In this document: piece after piece, positions 17,328 to 24,772 of the stretch
How the letters are laid out: each line of letters opens with the position of its first letter
Numbering within the stretch: position 1 is the stretch's first letter
Source of the DNA: Hyphococcus sp.
Lineage (GTDB): Bacteria; Pseudomonadota; Alphaproteobacteria; Caulobacterales; Parvularculaceae
NCBI GenBank assembly: GCA_028281665.1
Contig: JANQJK010000015.1
Location: forward strand, 99,882-163,881
Length of the DNA stretch: 64,000 nt
Direction of reading: 5' to 3'
Translations under genes and position numbers: made by a program
The notes under the pieces: model-generated
What the model saw: the letters and a program-made list of their open reading frames with translations, nothing else
Told to the model about the DNA's origin: nothing
Databases searched by the model: none

Positions 17328-17732
17328 CTAAAGCCCCCCGCGCGCGGCGTAGCCGGCGAACAGGACCAGCGCCGTCAGCAGCACCGAGCCCGCATAGACC
17401 GCCCAGCCGGTGGCGCGGGCCCATTTCGGCGCAAAGCCGCGCCCGGAATCCCAGTAGAGGTAACGAAGGCCGTTCAGGAGGTGGAAGCAAAGGGACCAGA
17501 CGAAGCCGGCGAGAATGACGCCGCCGAGGGTCGAGGTCAGGATTTCTCCGATCGGGTAAAAAAAGCCCGGCCCCTGAGCGACCGCGAACATCCACGCGGC
17601 CAGGAGGACGACGCCCGCAAAATTGGCGACCCCGGTGGCCCGGTGGGTGATGGACGCCGCCATGGTGACGGTGAAGCGCCAGATCTGGAGATGGGGTGAA
17701 AGCGGTCGAGACGGAGATGGGCTGCCGGCCAT
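17328..17732 (-). CDS. sdhC: Succinate dehydrogenase cytochrome b556 subunit SdhC
   Basis: A 134-residue protein with three helices. SPHLQIWRFTVTMAASITHRATG (about 12-34) contains the conserved SPHL and SITHR quinone-site elements, and LCFHLLNGLRYLYWDSG carries the heme-ligand histidine region. First gene of the sdhC-sdhD-sdhA unit. The preceding 130 bases up to the divergent YbjN gene presumably hold its promoter, but I see no convincing consensus. Confidence 0.95.
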   Translation of the reverse strand: MAGSPSPSRPLSPHLQIWRFTVTMAASITHRATGVANFAGVVLLAAWMFAVAQGPGFFYPIGEILTSTLGGVILAGFVWSLCFHLLNGLRYLYWDSGRGFAPKWARATGWAVYAGSVLLTALVLFAGYAARGGL

Positions 17733-17859
17733 GAATTTCCCGGAATTTTGAACGTGTTGCGGCGCGGAAGGATAGGCCCGGTCGTCTTCAAGTCAACGAA
17801 AGACAGCCGCCCTGCGACGCCATTGCCAACAAACGTGATCATCGGCCATGATGGGCGCC

Positions 17860-17885
17860 GGGGATGCACAGTGGGGATGCACAGT
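17860..17885. repeat. Tandem duplication of 13 bases
   Basis: GGGGATGCACAGT occurs twice in direct succession (17860-17872 and 17873-17885), just upstream of the YbjN-like gene. Each copy contains an ATG in a different frame. It looks like a recent slippage duplication and makes the true start of the following gene harder to choose. Confidence 0.8.
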
Positions 17886-17917
17886 TGTTTTGGGGCGTGG
17901 ATGTGACGGGGACTTTT

Positions 17918-18409
17918 TTGAAGATGCTGGCGGGCGCGGCGGCCGCGTTCGCGGTTGCCGGAGCGGCGCAGGCTGAAAATATCGGCGCCGTCACGGCGGA
18001 TGAGCTTGAGGCGGCGCTTTCCGATGCGGGCCTCAATCCGACCATGCTGAAGGACGCGGCGACGGGCGCCCCGTTCGCTCATGGGAAAGCCGGCGAAACG
18101 ATTTTCTATGTCCGTACGATGTCTTGTTCCGGCAGGCCGCAGGCCTGCGAGGAGCTTATGTTTTACGCAAACTTTCCCCTCGGCCGGACCGCGACGGCCG
18201 AGGATTTCCGGATTGTGAACAGCTTCAATGACGGACAGGTCTTCGGGCGCGCCTATGTGCTGGAAAAGAAGGACGAGGTCGGCGTTGATTTCGTCATTGA
18301 GCTGGGCGGCGGCGTTTCCGAGGAGCATCTCGCGCAAAACATTTCGCGCTGGGCCGACGTCATAGCAGCCTTTGTCGACCGATTTCAGGCGGGCGTTCCG
18401 GCGAGCTAG
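17918..18409 (+). CDS. YbjN-domain secreted protein
   Basis: About 163 residues. From a TTG at 17918 the protein begins with a signal peptide (LKMLAGAAAAFAVAGAAQA, cleavage after AQA), followed by a YbjN/DUF1790-like domain. Its features are ADELEAALSDAGLNPTML, ETIFYVRTMSCSGRPQACEE with a cysteine pair, FYANFPLG, and the final EEHLAQNISRWADVIAAFVD. Function unknown; family members are secretion-chaperone-like folds. An upstream ATG at 17864 in frame is possible but lies in the duplicated 13-mer, and the TTG is preceded by GGGGA. Its TAG lies in a CTAG shared with the stop of the convergent methyltransferase gene. Confidence 0.75.
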   Translation: MKMLAGAAAAFAVAGAAQAENIGAVTADELEAALSDAGLNPTMLKDAATGAPFAHGKAGETIFYVRTMSCSGRPQACEELMFYANFPLGRTATAEDFRIVNSFNDGQVFGRAYVLEKKDEVGVDFVIELGGGVSEEHLAQNISRWADVIAAFVDRFQAGVPAS

Positions 18410-19194
18410 CCGCTCTGCTTCTTTCCCGCATCGATAATGTAGGTCGTGTTATGCCACTCGGCCTGAACGCGCGCGTCGCCTTTCGCCGTCTTGCCGTAAA
18501 ACTCATGCACGATATGCATCGGCTCCATGATGATGGACCCGCCGGGAGCTTCGCCGGCTTCATCGAATGAGGTCGGGTCCGGAATATCGAAGCCGCTGCT
18601 TTTGAGTGCTGAGAACCAGCGTGACGCGCGCCGCGAGGCGTATTTCAACGGCAGGTCGAGGGAGTGAACGATCCGCCCGTTCGGCGCCAGCAATTCGTAC
18701 ATATGGTCCGACACCGATTGAATGTCGGCGGGGGGCACGTGTTCGAGAACGCTGACGGAAAAGATCAGATCGAAATGTCCGGCCGGCGCGCCCTCCAGCT
18801 TCTGTCCGACGAGCCCGCTCACAAAGGTCGTATTTTGTCTTTTCGTCGCCGACGCGGCGAACTGTTTCGGCTCGTAGAACCCGGCGTCGTCGATCATCCA
18901 ATAGTCGCAGATTTCGCCGATAAGCTGATCGAAAAGGAGATTGTTTCCCGCGCCCATTTCGAGGGCCCGGGCCGGCTTGTGCTCAAGGATCCAGTCAAGG
19001 GCGATGAGGGTGCCGAACTGTTTCAGGCCGAACCGGTGTTTTTCGGAAAAAAGCTTGTCGGGGTGCTTGTCGTGCAGCGCGATGAGTTCGTTGCACAACC
19101 CCGGAGAAAACCGGGATTTGGAGCCGGCGTCTGGATTTGCGTTCGCGCGCCTCGATTCATTGCCGCCGGTAAATATGCGTTTCAAGCTTCTCAT
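18406..19194 (-). CDS. Class I SAM-dependent methyltransferase
   Basis: A 262-residue protein. The Rossmann methyltransferase core has a motif I-like ALEMGAGNNLLFDQLIG (about 76-92), the acidic strand DYWMIDDAGFYEP, motif IV-like HFDLIFSVSVLEHVPPADIQ (about 140-159) and the post-motif LLAPNGRIVHSLDLPLKY. It resembles methyltransferases in polysaccharide or lipid modification clusters, but no such genes are adjacent, so the substrate is unknown. It is convergent with the YbjN gene, the two stops overlapping on CTAG. Confidence 0.82.
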   Translation of the reverse strand: MRSLKRIFTGGNESRRANANPDAGSKSRFSPGLCNELIALHDKHPDKLFSEKHRFGLKQFGTLIALDWILEHKPARALEMGAGNNLLFDQLIGEICDYWMIDDAGFYEPKQFAASATKRQNTTFVSGLVGQKLEGAPAGHFDLIFSVSVLEHVPPADIQSVSDHMYELLAPNGRIVHSLDLPLKYASRRASRWFSALKSSGFDIPDPTSFDEAGEAPGGSIIMEPMHIVHEFYGKTAKGDARVQAEWHNTTYIIDAGKKQSG

Positions 19195-19310
19195 TCATCC
19201 CCCGCCGTAACTCGCATCGTCGAAAATCCAAGTAGAAAACGGCCAACCGATCTCATCGCCGATTGACCGTTCCCAAGCCTGATATGCGCCGCCGGGAGTC
19301 AATGCGCCGA

Positions 19311-19622
19311 TTATGGATGGATTTCAATTGCTTTTAAGCGGATTGCCGTTGACGGGTGAAAGCTGAAGCGCGCTGGCTTCGCCCTGCGGGTTTCCGCCTG
19401 GGTCAGAAATTCGGCGCAGTTCTCCGCGTCGATCTGCACCGAGCCCATGGAGGCGCCCACGCGGAAGCCGGACTTGAACCCCTTGGCGATGTTTTCCAGA
19501 TATTGCTGCTGCTGTTCTTCGCTTGACGTCGCGTAGTCGCGTCCGCCGGAGACAGACGCGGCGCTTATGAAAGCGGCGACGGCGACAATCGCCGCGATGA
19601 TAATCGGTATGGCTTTGTCCAT
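19311..19622 (-). CDS. Small membrane or secreted protein (103 aa)
   Basis: A 103-residue protein with an N-terminal hydrophobic segment (IPIIIAAIVAVAAFISAASV, about 5-24), followed by a Gln-rich stretch (SSEEQQQQYLENIAKGFKSG) and a hydrophilic tail with a single Cys. Unknown family. Located 25 bases downstream of the gene at 19648 on the same strand, so probably cotranscribed with it. Confidence 0.6.
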   Translation of the reverse strand: MDKAIPIIIAAIVAVAAFISAASVSGGRDYATSSEEQQQQYLENIAKGFKSGFRVGASMGSVQIDAENCAEFLTQAETRRAKPARFSFHPSTAIRLKAIEIHP

Positions 19623-19647
19623 GACGCGCGCCCTTTCCGGCCGGTTC

Positions 19648-20622
19648 TTACGCAGCCCGAGTGACGAGATCCTTCAGCGCATCCGGCAGATCGTCTTCCA
19701 GTTCCTTCATGCGCTCGATCAACGCGCGCTCATTTTCGTCAATCTCGCCGTCGCGTCCGATACGGGTCGCAAGCCAGTTGGTTTCTTCCGGCGTGATGTC
19801 CGCCGCCGCTTCGACCGCGACATCGCGCCCGCGCGTTTTTTGGGCGTATACGGAGGAGTTGGCGCCGTCCGCGCTGCGAAAGGCGTCGGCGACCCCTGAC
19901 AGCATGCGCGTGAAAAACCCGCCGACGCTCGGCGAATGATCGCTGATGAAGGCGTGACGGCGCATGGCGTCTTCGCGGCTGGCCGCCGAATAGCCGAGAC
20001 CGGCCATCAGATGATTGACGATGCCCTGGGTGAAAAGCTCGCCCCATGCCGGCGTCGCTTCGCCCAGTCTTACGGCGTCGTTGATTTCAAAAAGAATTTC
20101 CGCTTCGTCTCTCGTAACGCCCACATGGCCGGCGCCGCCGGCGGCGAACAGCCAGCGCCGGATCAGCATAACGTCTTCCTTCGAAACGGCGGGGCGTTCC
20201 TTGGCCATGATCGAGCCTTTCAGCTCGCGGCCTGTAAAGGCGCTCATTTCCGGCGGCGTCTCGATGGCGGTTTCCATCAGTTTGACGAGGAGCGCGCGCT
20301 CCAGCCGATTGGCGCAGCCGTCCCCGACAATGCGCGCCTGCAATTCGTCGAACTCGTCCGCGGTAAGATAGCCGTGCGGCTCCTCTTCGCGCAGGTAAAA
20401 GTCCGCAACGGCTTCGGCGAAAAACTGCGGCCATTCCAGATCGCCCTCCGGCGCGCGATTGCCGAGCGCAAAAATCGCGTCGAGTTCGCGCTCGGTGACA
20501 ATGCCGTCCGCGAATATCGAGCGGCGCAGGAACAGCACCTCGTCAGCGGTGACATAGCCGTCGGCGCCGATGGCGGCGAGGCGGGTTTCAATCGGTTGCG
20601 TGTGGGCGTCGAATTCGGTCAT
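19648..20622 (-). CDS. Hypothetical cytoplasmic protein with EF-hand-like/TerB-like helical repeats
   Basis: A 324-residue soluble protein from the ATG at 20622 (MTEFDAHTQPIETRLAAIGA). It consists of repeated helix pairs around short acidic loops: GADGYVTADEVLFLRRSIFA, DGIVTERELDAIFAL, EPHGYLTADEFDELQARIVG, and at the end GRDGEIDENERALIERMKEL. The spacing recalls EF-hand or TerB-like tellurite-resistance modules, but the loops lack a full EF-hand ligand set. No named family is recognised. An upstream in-frame start adds 14 non-conserved-looking residues and was not used. Confidence 0.75.
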   Translation of the reverse strand: MTEFDAHTQPIETRLAAIGADGYVTADEVLFLRRSIFADGIVTERELDAIFALGNRAPEGDLEWPQFFAEAVADFYLREEEPHGYLTADEFDELQARIVGDGCANRLERALLVKLMETAIETPPEMSAFTGRELKGSIMAKERPAVSKEDVMLIRRWLFAAGGAGHVGVTRDEAEILFEINDAVRLGEATPAWGELFTQGIVNHLMAGLGYSAASREDAMRRHAFISDHSPSVGGFFTRMLSGVADAFRSADGANSSVYAQKTRGRDVAVEAAADITPEETNWLATRIGRDGEIDENERALIERMKELEDDLPDALKDLVTRAA

Positions 20623-20750
20623 GGCGGCCGGGCTCCTGGCGTTGCCGTTGTCGCCCGCAATCATGCCGCCGCGAGGTTAAGATCGCGGAAAATTCCGGCC
20701 GCGGACTGCGCCTATCTGGCGTCCCGCGGCGAAAAAAAGGGAGTTTGCGC

Positions 20751-21026
20751 TTATTCGGCTGGCGTCAGGCGCGCGCGGTTGCGGGTCATTTTCGCCAGCG
20801 CCGGATTCGGCGCCGTGCGCCGGTCCCGATGAACGACCATGCGGTCATGGAGGGTCCTGACGCATTCCCGTCCGGTGGTCTTGAACAGAAACGGGAAAAA
20901 GCCGTGCATCAGGCAGGCGAAACCGGCAACGACCATGCGGCCGCCAAAGCCGAACGCCATCCCCATATGCTGGAGATAGGTTTCACCGACGCTCGCCGGA
21001 TGTTCGGTGAATGCCCGCTTGATCAT
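20751..21026 (-). CDS. DUF6356 family protein
   Basis: A 91-residue protein beginning MIKRAFTEHPASVGETYLQH. The HPASVGETYLQHMGMAFGFG segment, a single hydrophobic helix (GGRMVVAGFACLMHGFFPFL, about 28-47) and the TGRECVRTLHDRMVVHRD stretch match the DUF6356 (capsule-biosynthesis-annotated) family common in alphaproteobacteria. Function unknown. Divergent from the Lrp regulator with an AT-rich intergenic region. Confidence 0.8.
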   Translation of the reverse strand: MIKRAFTEHPASVGETYLQHMGMAFGFGGRMVVAGFACLMHGFFPFLFKTTGRECVRTLHDRMVVHRDRRTAPNPALAKMTRNRARLTPAE

Positions 21027-21101
21027 TTTCCTGCCTACCCTTCCGTTTCTGCGGGCAAATATAGGGTGAACGGCCTGAAAAAATTTCTCTATTTTAATGG
21101 A

Positions 21102-21131
21102 TAGAAAAACTATTTGTATAAAATTTTTCTA
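21102..21131. promoter_or_regulatory. Probable Lrp-type operator in divergent promoter region
   Basis: The intergenic region between the DUF6356 and Lrp genes is conspicuously AT-rich. Perfect eight-base inverted arms TAGAAAAA (21102-21109) and TTTTTCTA (21124-21131) flank TATTTGTATAAA-like sequence. A third related half-site (TTTCTCTAT) lies at about 21084-21092. Multiple AT-rich half-sites are typical of autoregulating Lrp/AsnC proteins; binding is inferred. Confidence 0.5.
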
Positions 21132-21151
21132 CTATATGCTAACTTATTGGA

Positions 21152-21610
21152 ATGGATCATATAGATAAGGCCATTCTGGCGCAATTGCAGCGCGATGCAT
21201 CGGCTCCTGTGAGTGAAATCTCCGAATCAGTCGGTCTTTCGCCGACCCCCTGCTGGCGGCGCATCAAGAAACTGGAGGAAGACGGCGTTATCGCCGCCCG
21301 CGTGGCGGTGGTGGACCCGGAGGCTGCCGGCCTCCGGCTCACGGCCTTTGTGGCGGTGAAGGCCGCCCGCCATGACGATCAGTGGCTGGCGAAGTTTTCC
21401 GCCCATGTCCGGGCCATACCGGAGATTGTGGAGCTGCACCGGATGAGCGGCGACGTGGATTACCTGATGAAGGTCGTCTGCCCGGACATGGCGAGCTTTG
21501 ACCGAATATACAAAAGGCTCATTTCGGGGGCGGAATTTGCTGACGTATCGTCGACTTTTTCCATGGAGACTCTGAAGGCGACGACCGAGCTGCCGCTCGA
21601 CTATGCGTGA
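21152..21610 (+). CDS. Lrp/AsnC family transcriptional regulator
   Basis: A 152-residue regulator with an N-terminal HTH (MDHIDKAILAQLQRDASAPV, then VGLSPTPCWRRIKKLEEDGV, about 27-46) and a C-terminal RAM/ActR ligand domain (AFVAVKA, then RMSGDVDYLMKVVCPDMASF). It is of the Lrp-like amino-acid-responsive family; the ligand is not predictable. The palindromic AT-rich region just upstream suggests autoregulation and possibly control of the divergent DUF6356 gene. Confidence 0.93.
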   Translation: MDHIDKAILAQLQRDASAPVSEISESVGLSPTPCWRRIKKLEEDGVIAARVAVVDPEAAGLRLTAFVAVKAARHDDQWLAKFSAHVRAIPEIVELHRMSGDVDYLMKVVCPDMASFDRIYKRLISGAEFADVSSTFSMETLKATTELPLDYA

Positions 21611-21634
21611 GCGCCCCCCTATATCCCGCGCCCT

Positions 21635-22789
21635 ATGGCTCAACTTGATCTGACCGCCGCGCCGGCGCCCGCCGCCGCCAATCTCGCCGGGGCAACCCGA
21701 GAGGAACTGCGCGCGACCTTTGCCGGCGAATTCGGGCTTGATCAGAAGAAGGCGCGCATGCGCGCGAACCAGCTTTTCCGCTGGATTTATCATTTCGGCG
21801 CGACGGACTTCGACGCCATGACCGATATCGCCAAGGAGATGCGCGGCGAGCTGAACACGCGCTTTGCCTTGACCCGCCTGAAGACGGTGGACCGCCAGAT
21901 CTCCAATGACGGCACGCGGAAATACCTCCTCGAATTGTCGCCGGGCGTGGAGGTGGAGTGCGTGTTCATCCCCGATGTGGGCCGGGCCGGGGCGCTCTGC
22001 GTTTCGTCGCAGGTCGGCTGCACCCTGAACTGCACCTTTTGCCATACGGGCACGCAGGCCCTCGTCAGAAACCTCACCGCGGCGGAAATTGTCGGTCAGG
22101 TCCTGGCGGTGAAGGACGATCTTGAAGAGTGGCCGACCGCCGGCCCGATCGATGAGCGCGAACGGCGCCTTTCCAACATTGTTTTCATGGGCATGGGCGA
22201 GCCGCTCTATAATCTCGACAATGTGGCAAAGGCCATGGACGTGATCTCCGACGGCGAGGGGATATCCCTGTCGCGCCGGCGCATTACTGTTTCAACCTCC
22301 GGCGTTGTCCCGCAGATGCATGCGCTCGGCGAAACCACAAACGCCATGCTGGCGATTTCGCTGCACGCGACCAATGACGATCTGCGCGACGAGCTTGTTC
22401 CCATCAACCGCAAATATCCGCTTACGGAATTACTGGACGCCTGCCGGCATTATCCGGGCGTCAGCAATGCCCGGCGCATCACCTTCGAATATGTGATGCT
22501 GAAAGATGTCAACGACTCAGACGCCGAAGCGCGCGAGCTTGTGCGTCTCCTCAAGGGCATTCCGGCGAAGATCAATCTGATCCCGTGGAACCCGTGGCCC
22601 GGCGCGCCCTATGAATGTTCTTCATGGGAACGGATCGAAGCCTTCGCCGACATCGTCAACCGCGCCGGCTACGCCTCGCCCATCCGCACCCCCCGCGGCC
22701 GCGACATCGCCGCTGCCTGCGGGCAGTTGAAGTCGGACAGCGTGAAGAAGCGGGCGGGTGATTTGAGAAGGGAAAGGGAGTTTACTTGA
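21635..22789 (+). CDS. rlmN: Dual-specificity RNA methyltransferase RlmN
   Basis: A 384-residue radical-SAM enzyme with [13 protein letters not shown] (CX3CX2C cluster motif, about residues 129-141). [24 protein letters not shown] N-terminal accessory domain sequence, [31 protein letters not shown] and the C-terminal [15 protein letters not shown] with the catalytic cysteine are all present. It methylates C2 of A2503 in 23S rRNA and A37 of some tRNAs. It starts 24 bases after the Lrp gene stop. Confidence 0.97.
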   Translation: MAQLDLTAAPAPAAANLAGATREELRATFAGEFGLDQKKARMRANQLFRWIYHFGATDFDAMTDIAKEMRGELNTRFALTRLKTVDRQISNDGTRKYLLELSPGVEVECVFIPDVGRAGALCVSSQVGCTLNCTFCHTGTQALVRNLTAAEIVGQVLAVKDDLEEWPTAGPIDERERRLSNIVFMGMGEPLYNLDNVAKAMDVISDGEGISLSRRRITVSTSGVVPQMHALGETTNAMLAISLHATNDDLRDELVPINRKYPLTELLDACRHYPGVSNARRITFEYVMLKDVNDSDAEARELVRLLKGIPAKINLIPWNPWPGAPYECSSWERIEAFADIVNRAGYASPIRTPRGRDIAAACGQLKSDSVKKRAGDLRREREFT

Positions 22790-22840
22790 ACTCAAGCGTA
22801 TCCTAGAGCCGGTCGCGCTTTAGTCGGATCAATTTTCAAC

Positions 22841-22924
22841 CGCTCATCCCGGCGAAGGCCGGGATCTCAGGAGCTTTCGGTCGGGACTTGCGGCTTTAGA
22901 TCCCGGCCTTCGCCGGGATGAGCG
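22841..22924. repeat. Dispersed palindromic repeat, 27-bp arms (copy 1)
   Basis: Perfect inverted arms of 27 bases at 22841-22867 and 22898-22924 (core CCCGGCGAAGGCCGGG) are separated by a 30-base unique loop. Each arm itself can fold as a small hairpin. The same arms with a different loop occur at 48773-48855. It lies downstream of rlmN and could also act as its transcription end. Confidence 0.85.
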
Positions 22925-22983
22925 GGTTGTGATGATTTGGCTCACCCGACAAGTAACCGACTTTAGTCAGCGTTATTGATATC

Positions 22984-23331
22984 TTACGAAAACGAAAAGT
23001 CGTCTGAGACAAAAAGTGGATCACTGATTCTTAAACGAGGCCGCAATCCATTTACTTTGTTCAGTTTTCCCGATGGAACGTGATTGCCTTCTTCTGGCGG
23101 CTCCATTCCGAACTGTTCGAACCACAGCATCGCAATTAGTTTTTCTTGGTTGCGTAACGTCTTTTGATGGGCAGCTTCTTGATCCTCGAATTTTTGACTC
23201 AATTCTTGGATTGCAATTGCTAGCCGAGCGTCAACATCATCAAGGATGGCTATAGCGCGTTTTGCGCGGATATTTGTATCCCACAACAAAACTGAAAGTA
23301 CCAAAATGGCAAAAATGCAAACTATTAACAT
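22984..23331 (-). CDS. Small membrane-anchored coiled-coil protein, low GC
   Basis: A 115-residue ORF: one N-terminal helix (MLIVCIFAILVLSVLLWDTN), then an acidic/amphipathic coiled-coil stretch (VDARLAIAIQELSQKFEDQE, about 33-52), and a Pro/Gly-containing tail. The base composition is clearly more AT-rich than its neighbours. No Shine-Dalgarno is visible before the ATG, so start and reality are moderately uncertain. No family recognised. Confidence 0.5.
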   Translation of the reverse strand: MLIVCIFAILVLSVLLWDTNIRAKRAIAILDDVDARLAIAIQELSQKFEDQEAAHQKTLRNQEKLIAMLWFEQFGMEPPEEGNHVPSGKLNKVNGLRPRLRISDPLFVSDDFSFS

Positions 23332-23477
23332 TCAAAAATTTTTATTGGCTTCACTTCATTTTCTCTAGCTAAAATTACTCTCCGGTAAATGCACCAGAGA
23401 CATTTGCCGATAAGAAGTTGCGCAGGCGTTTCTTTTTTTGGTTAGACTCCTGCCTTTGCGAGAGTGGTCGTTTCATT

Positions 23478-23900
23478 ATGCCTCTCCAAGTCACGCCTTC
23501 CGTTACCATCCCCGACTCCGAACTCCACGAGACGTTCATCCGCGCGTCTGGCCCCGGCGGGCAGAACGTCAACAAGGTGGCGAGTGCGGTGCAGCTCAAA
23601 TTCGACGCAGCGAACTCGCCGTCGCTCTCCGCCGCCGTGAAAGCGCGCCTCAGAGCCGTCGCCGGCCGGCGCATGACGAGGGACGGCGTTATCATCATCG
23701 AGGCGAAGCGCTTTCGCGATCAGGAGAAAAACCGCGCTGACGCCCGCGCCCGCCTTGCCGCGCTGATCGAACGCGCTGCGCGGCCGCCTAAGCCGCGGCG
23801 CAGGACCGGCGTGCCGCGCGCGCAGAAACGCAAGCGCGTGGAAAACAAGAAAAAGCGCGGAGAGCTGAAAGCGAAACGCAGGAGGCCGCCCATTGATTAG
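23478..23900 (+). CDS. arfB: Alternative ribosome-rescue factor ArfB / peptidyl-tRNA hydrolase
   Basis: A 140-residue protein from the ATG at 23478 (MPLQVTPSVTIPDSELHETF). It has the class I release-factor GGQ motif in RASGPGGQNVNKVASAVQLK and a highly basic C-terminal tail (RAQKRKRVENKKKRGELKAK) that inserts into the mRNA channel of stalled ribosomes. This is the ArfB/YaeJ architecture: it hydrolyses peptidyl-tRNA on non-stop complexes. A TTG start 20 codons upstream gives no conserved sequence. Confidence 0.93.
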   Translation: MPLQVTPSVTIPDSELHETFIRASGPGGQNVNKVASAVQLKFDAANSPSLSAAVKARLRAVAGRRMTRDGVIIIEAKRFRDQEKNRADARARLAALIERAARPPKPRRRTGVPRAQKRKRVENKKKRGELKAKRRRPPID

Positions 23901-23935
23901 TCTGTCGAATAATTAAGGTCGCCGCGCCCTCCGTC

Positions 23936-24011
23936 TCCCCGGCGAAAGCCGGGGTCCAGAAAGCGGCGCCCATTGGGCCCTGCGGCTCATGGATCCCGGC
24001 TTTCGCCGGGA
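23936..24011. repeat. Palindromic repeat related to the 27-bp family
   Basis: Imperfect inverted arms (23936-23957, core CCCCGGCGAAAGCCGGGG, and 23991-24011, core CCCGGCTTTCGCCGGG) lie just after arfB. Same organisation as the elements at 22841 and 48773 but diverged in the arms. Confidence 0.7.
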
Positions 24012-24117
24012 AGAACGGGGACGAGGCTTTTGCATGGAACGGACGACAGGCTAGCATTGTTTGTACGGCGTTCGGTATATTCACGCCGTTCAGTTCAACA
24101 GGGCAGGGAGATCCCGA

Positions 24118-24684
24118 ATGTTCAAAACTTTTTTCGCCGCGCTGGCGGTCACGTTTGTTGCCGCGGGCGCGTCGCTTGCGGGCGATGCTCCGTTAACGGA
24201 GGATCAGGCCAAGCGTTTCGTCAAAACGCTGCCTGCGCTTGAGGCGTTGCGCAAAGACATGGATGCGGAGGGCAAGTCCGACCATATGACCGTTGCAACC
24301 CAGCCGAAAGCCGGCGAAGACTTCAAGCCATACTCAAACGCCGTCGCGACATTGAAGAAAGATTTCCCCGCCGATCACGCGCGGCTCGCAAAAGCGGTCA
24401 AACCCCATGGGTTTTCCGCCAAAGAGTGGGGCGACGTTGGCGACCGGGTGATGATCGCGCATCTTGCGAATAAGATGCAGGAAGAAGATCCGCGCACCAT
24501 GGAGATGATGGAAAACATGGATCGGTCCATGATCGACATGATGCCGCCGGAAATGCGCGAGCGTCTCGCCGCCACCTTCGCCATGATGGAAACGGTCAAG
24601 AACGCGCCGGCTGAAGACCGCGAAGTGGTGGCGAAAGTCGGCGACGAGCTTGACGAATACATGGAAACCGAAACGCCGTCCTGA
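24118..24684 (+). CDS. Secreted hypothetical protein (188 aa)
   Basis: A 188-residue protein from the ATG at 24118, with GGGAG eight bases upstream and a signal peptide (MFKTFFAALAVTFVAAGASLA). The mature part is highly charged, helical and Met-rich (RTMEMMENMDRSMIDMMPPE at about 125-144). The Met-rich helix could suggest metal binding, but that is speculation. No family recognised. A probable terminator follows. Confidence 0.75.
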   Translation: MFKTFFAALAVTFVAAGASLAGDAPLTEDQAKRFVKTLPALEALRKDMDAEGKSDHMTVATQPKAGEDFKPYSNAVATLKKDFPADHARLAKAVKPHGFSAKEWGDVGDRVMIAHLANKMQEEDPRTMEMMENMDRSMIDMMPPEMRERLAATFAMMETVKNAPAEDREVVAKVGDELDEYMETETPS

Positions 24685-24713
24685 CGCGGCGCGATTTTTC
24701 CGCTAAGGCTTTT

Positions 24714-24745
24714 GGCCGGGCGCTCCCTACGGGCGTCCGGCCTTT
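24714..24745 (+). terminator. Probable rho-independent terminator
   Basis: The arms GGCCGGGCGC and GCGTCCGGCC form a 10-pair stem (one G-T pair) with a short loop, followed by TTTC. It lies 30 bases after the stop of the secreted protein gene. The T-run is short, so termination strength is uncertain. Confidence 0.5.
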
Positions 24746-24772
24746 CATTAGCGATCAGCGGAGCGCGCGACT

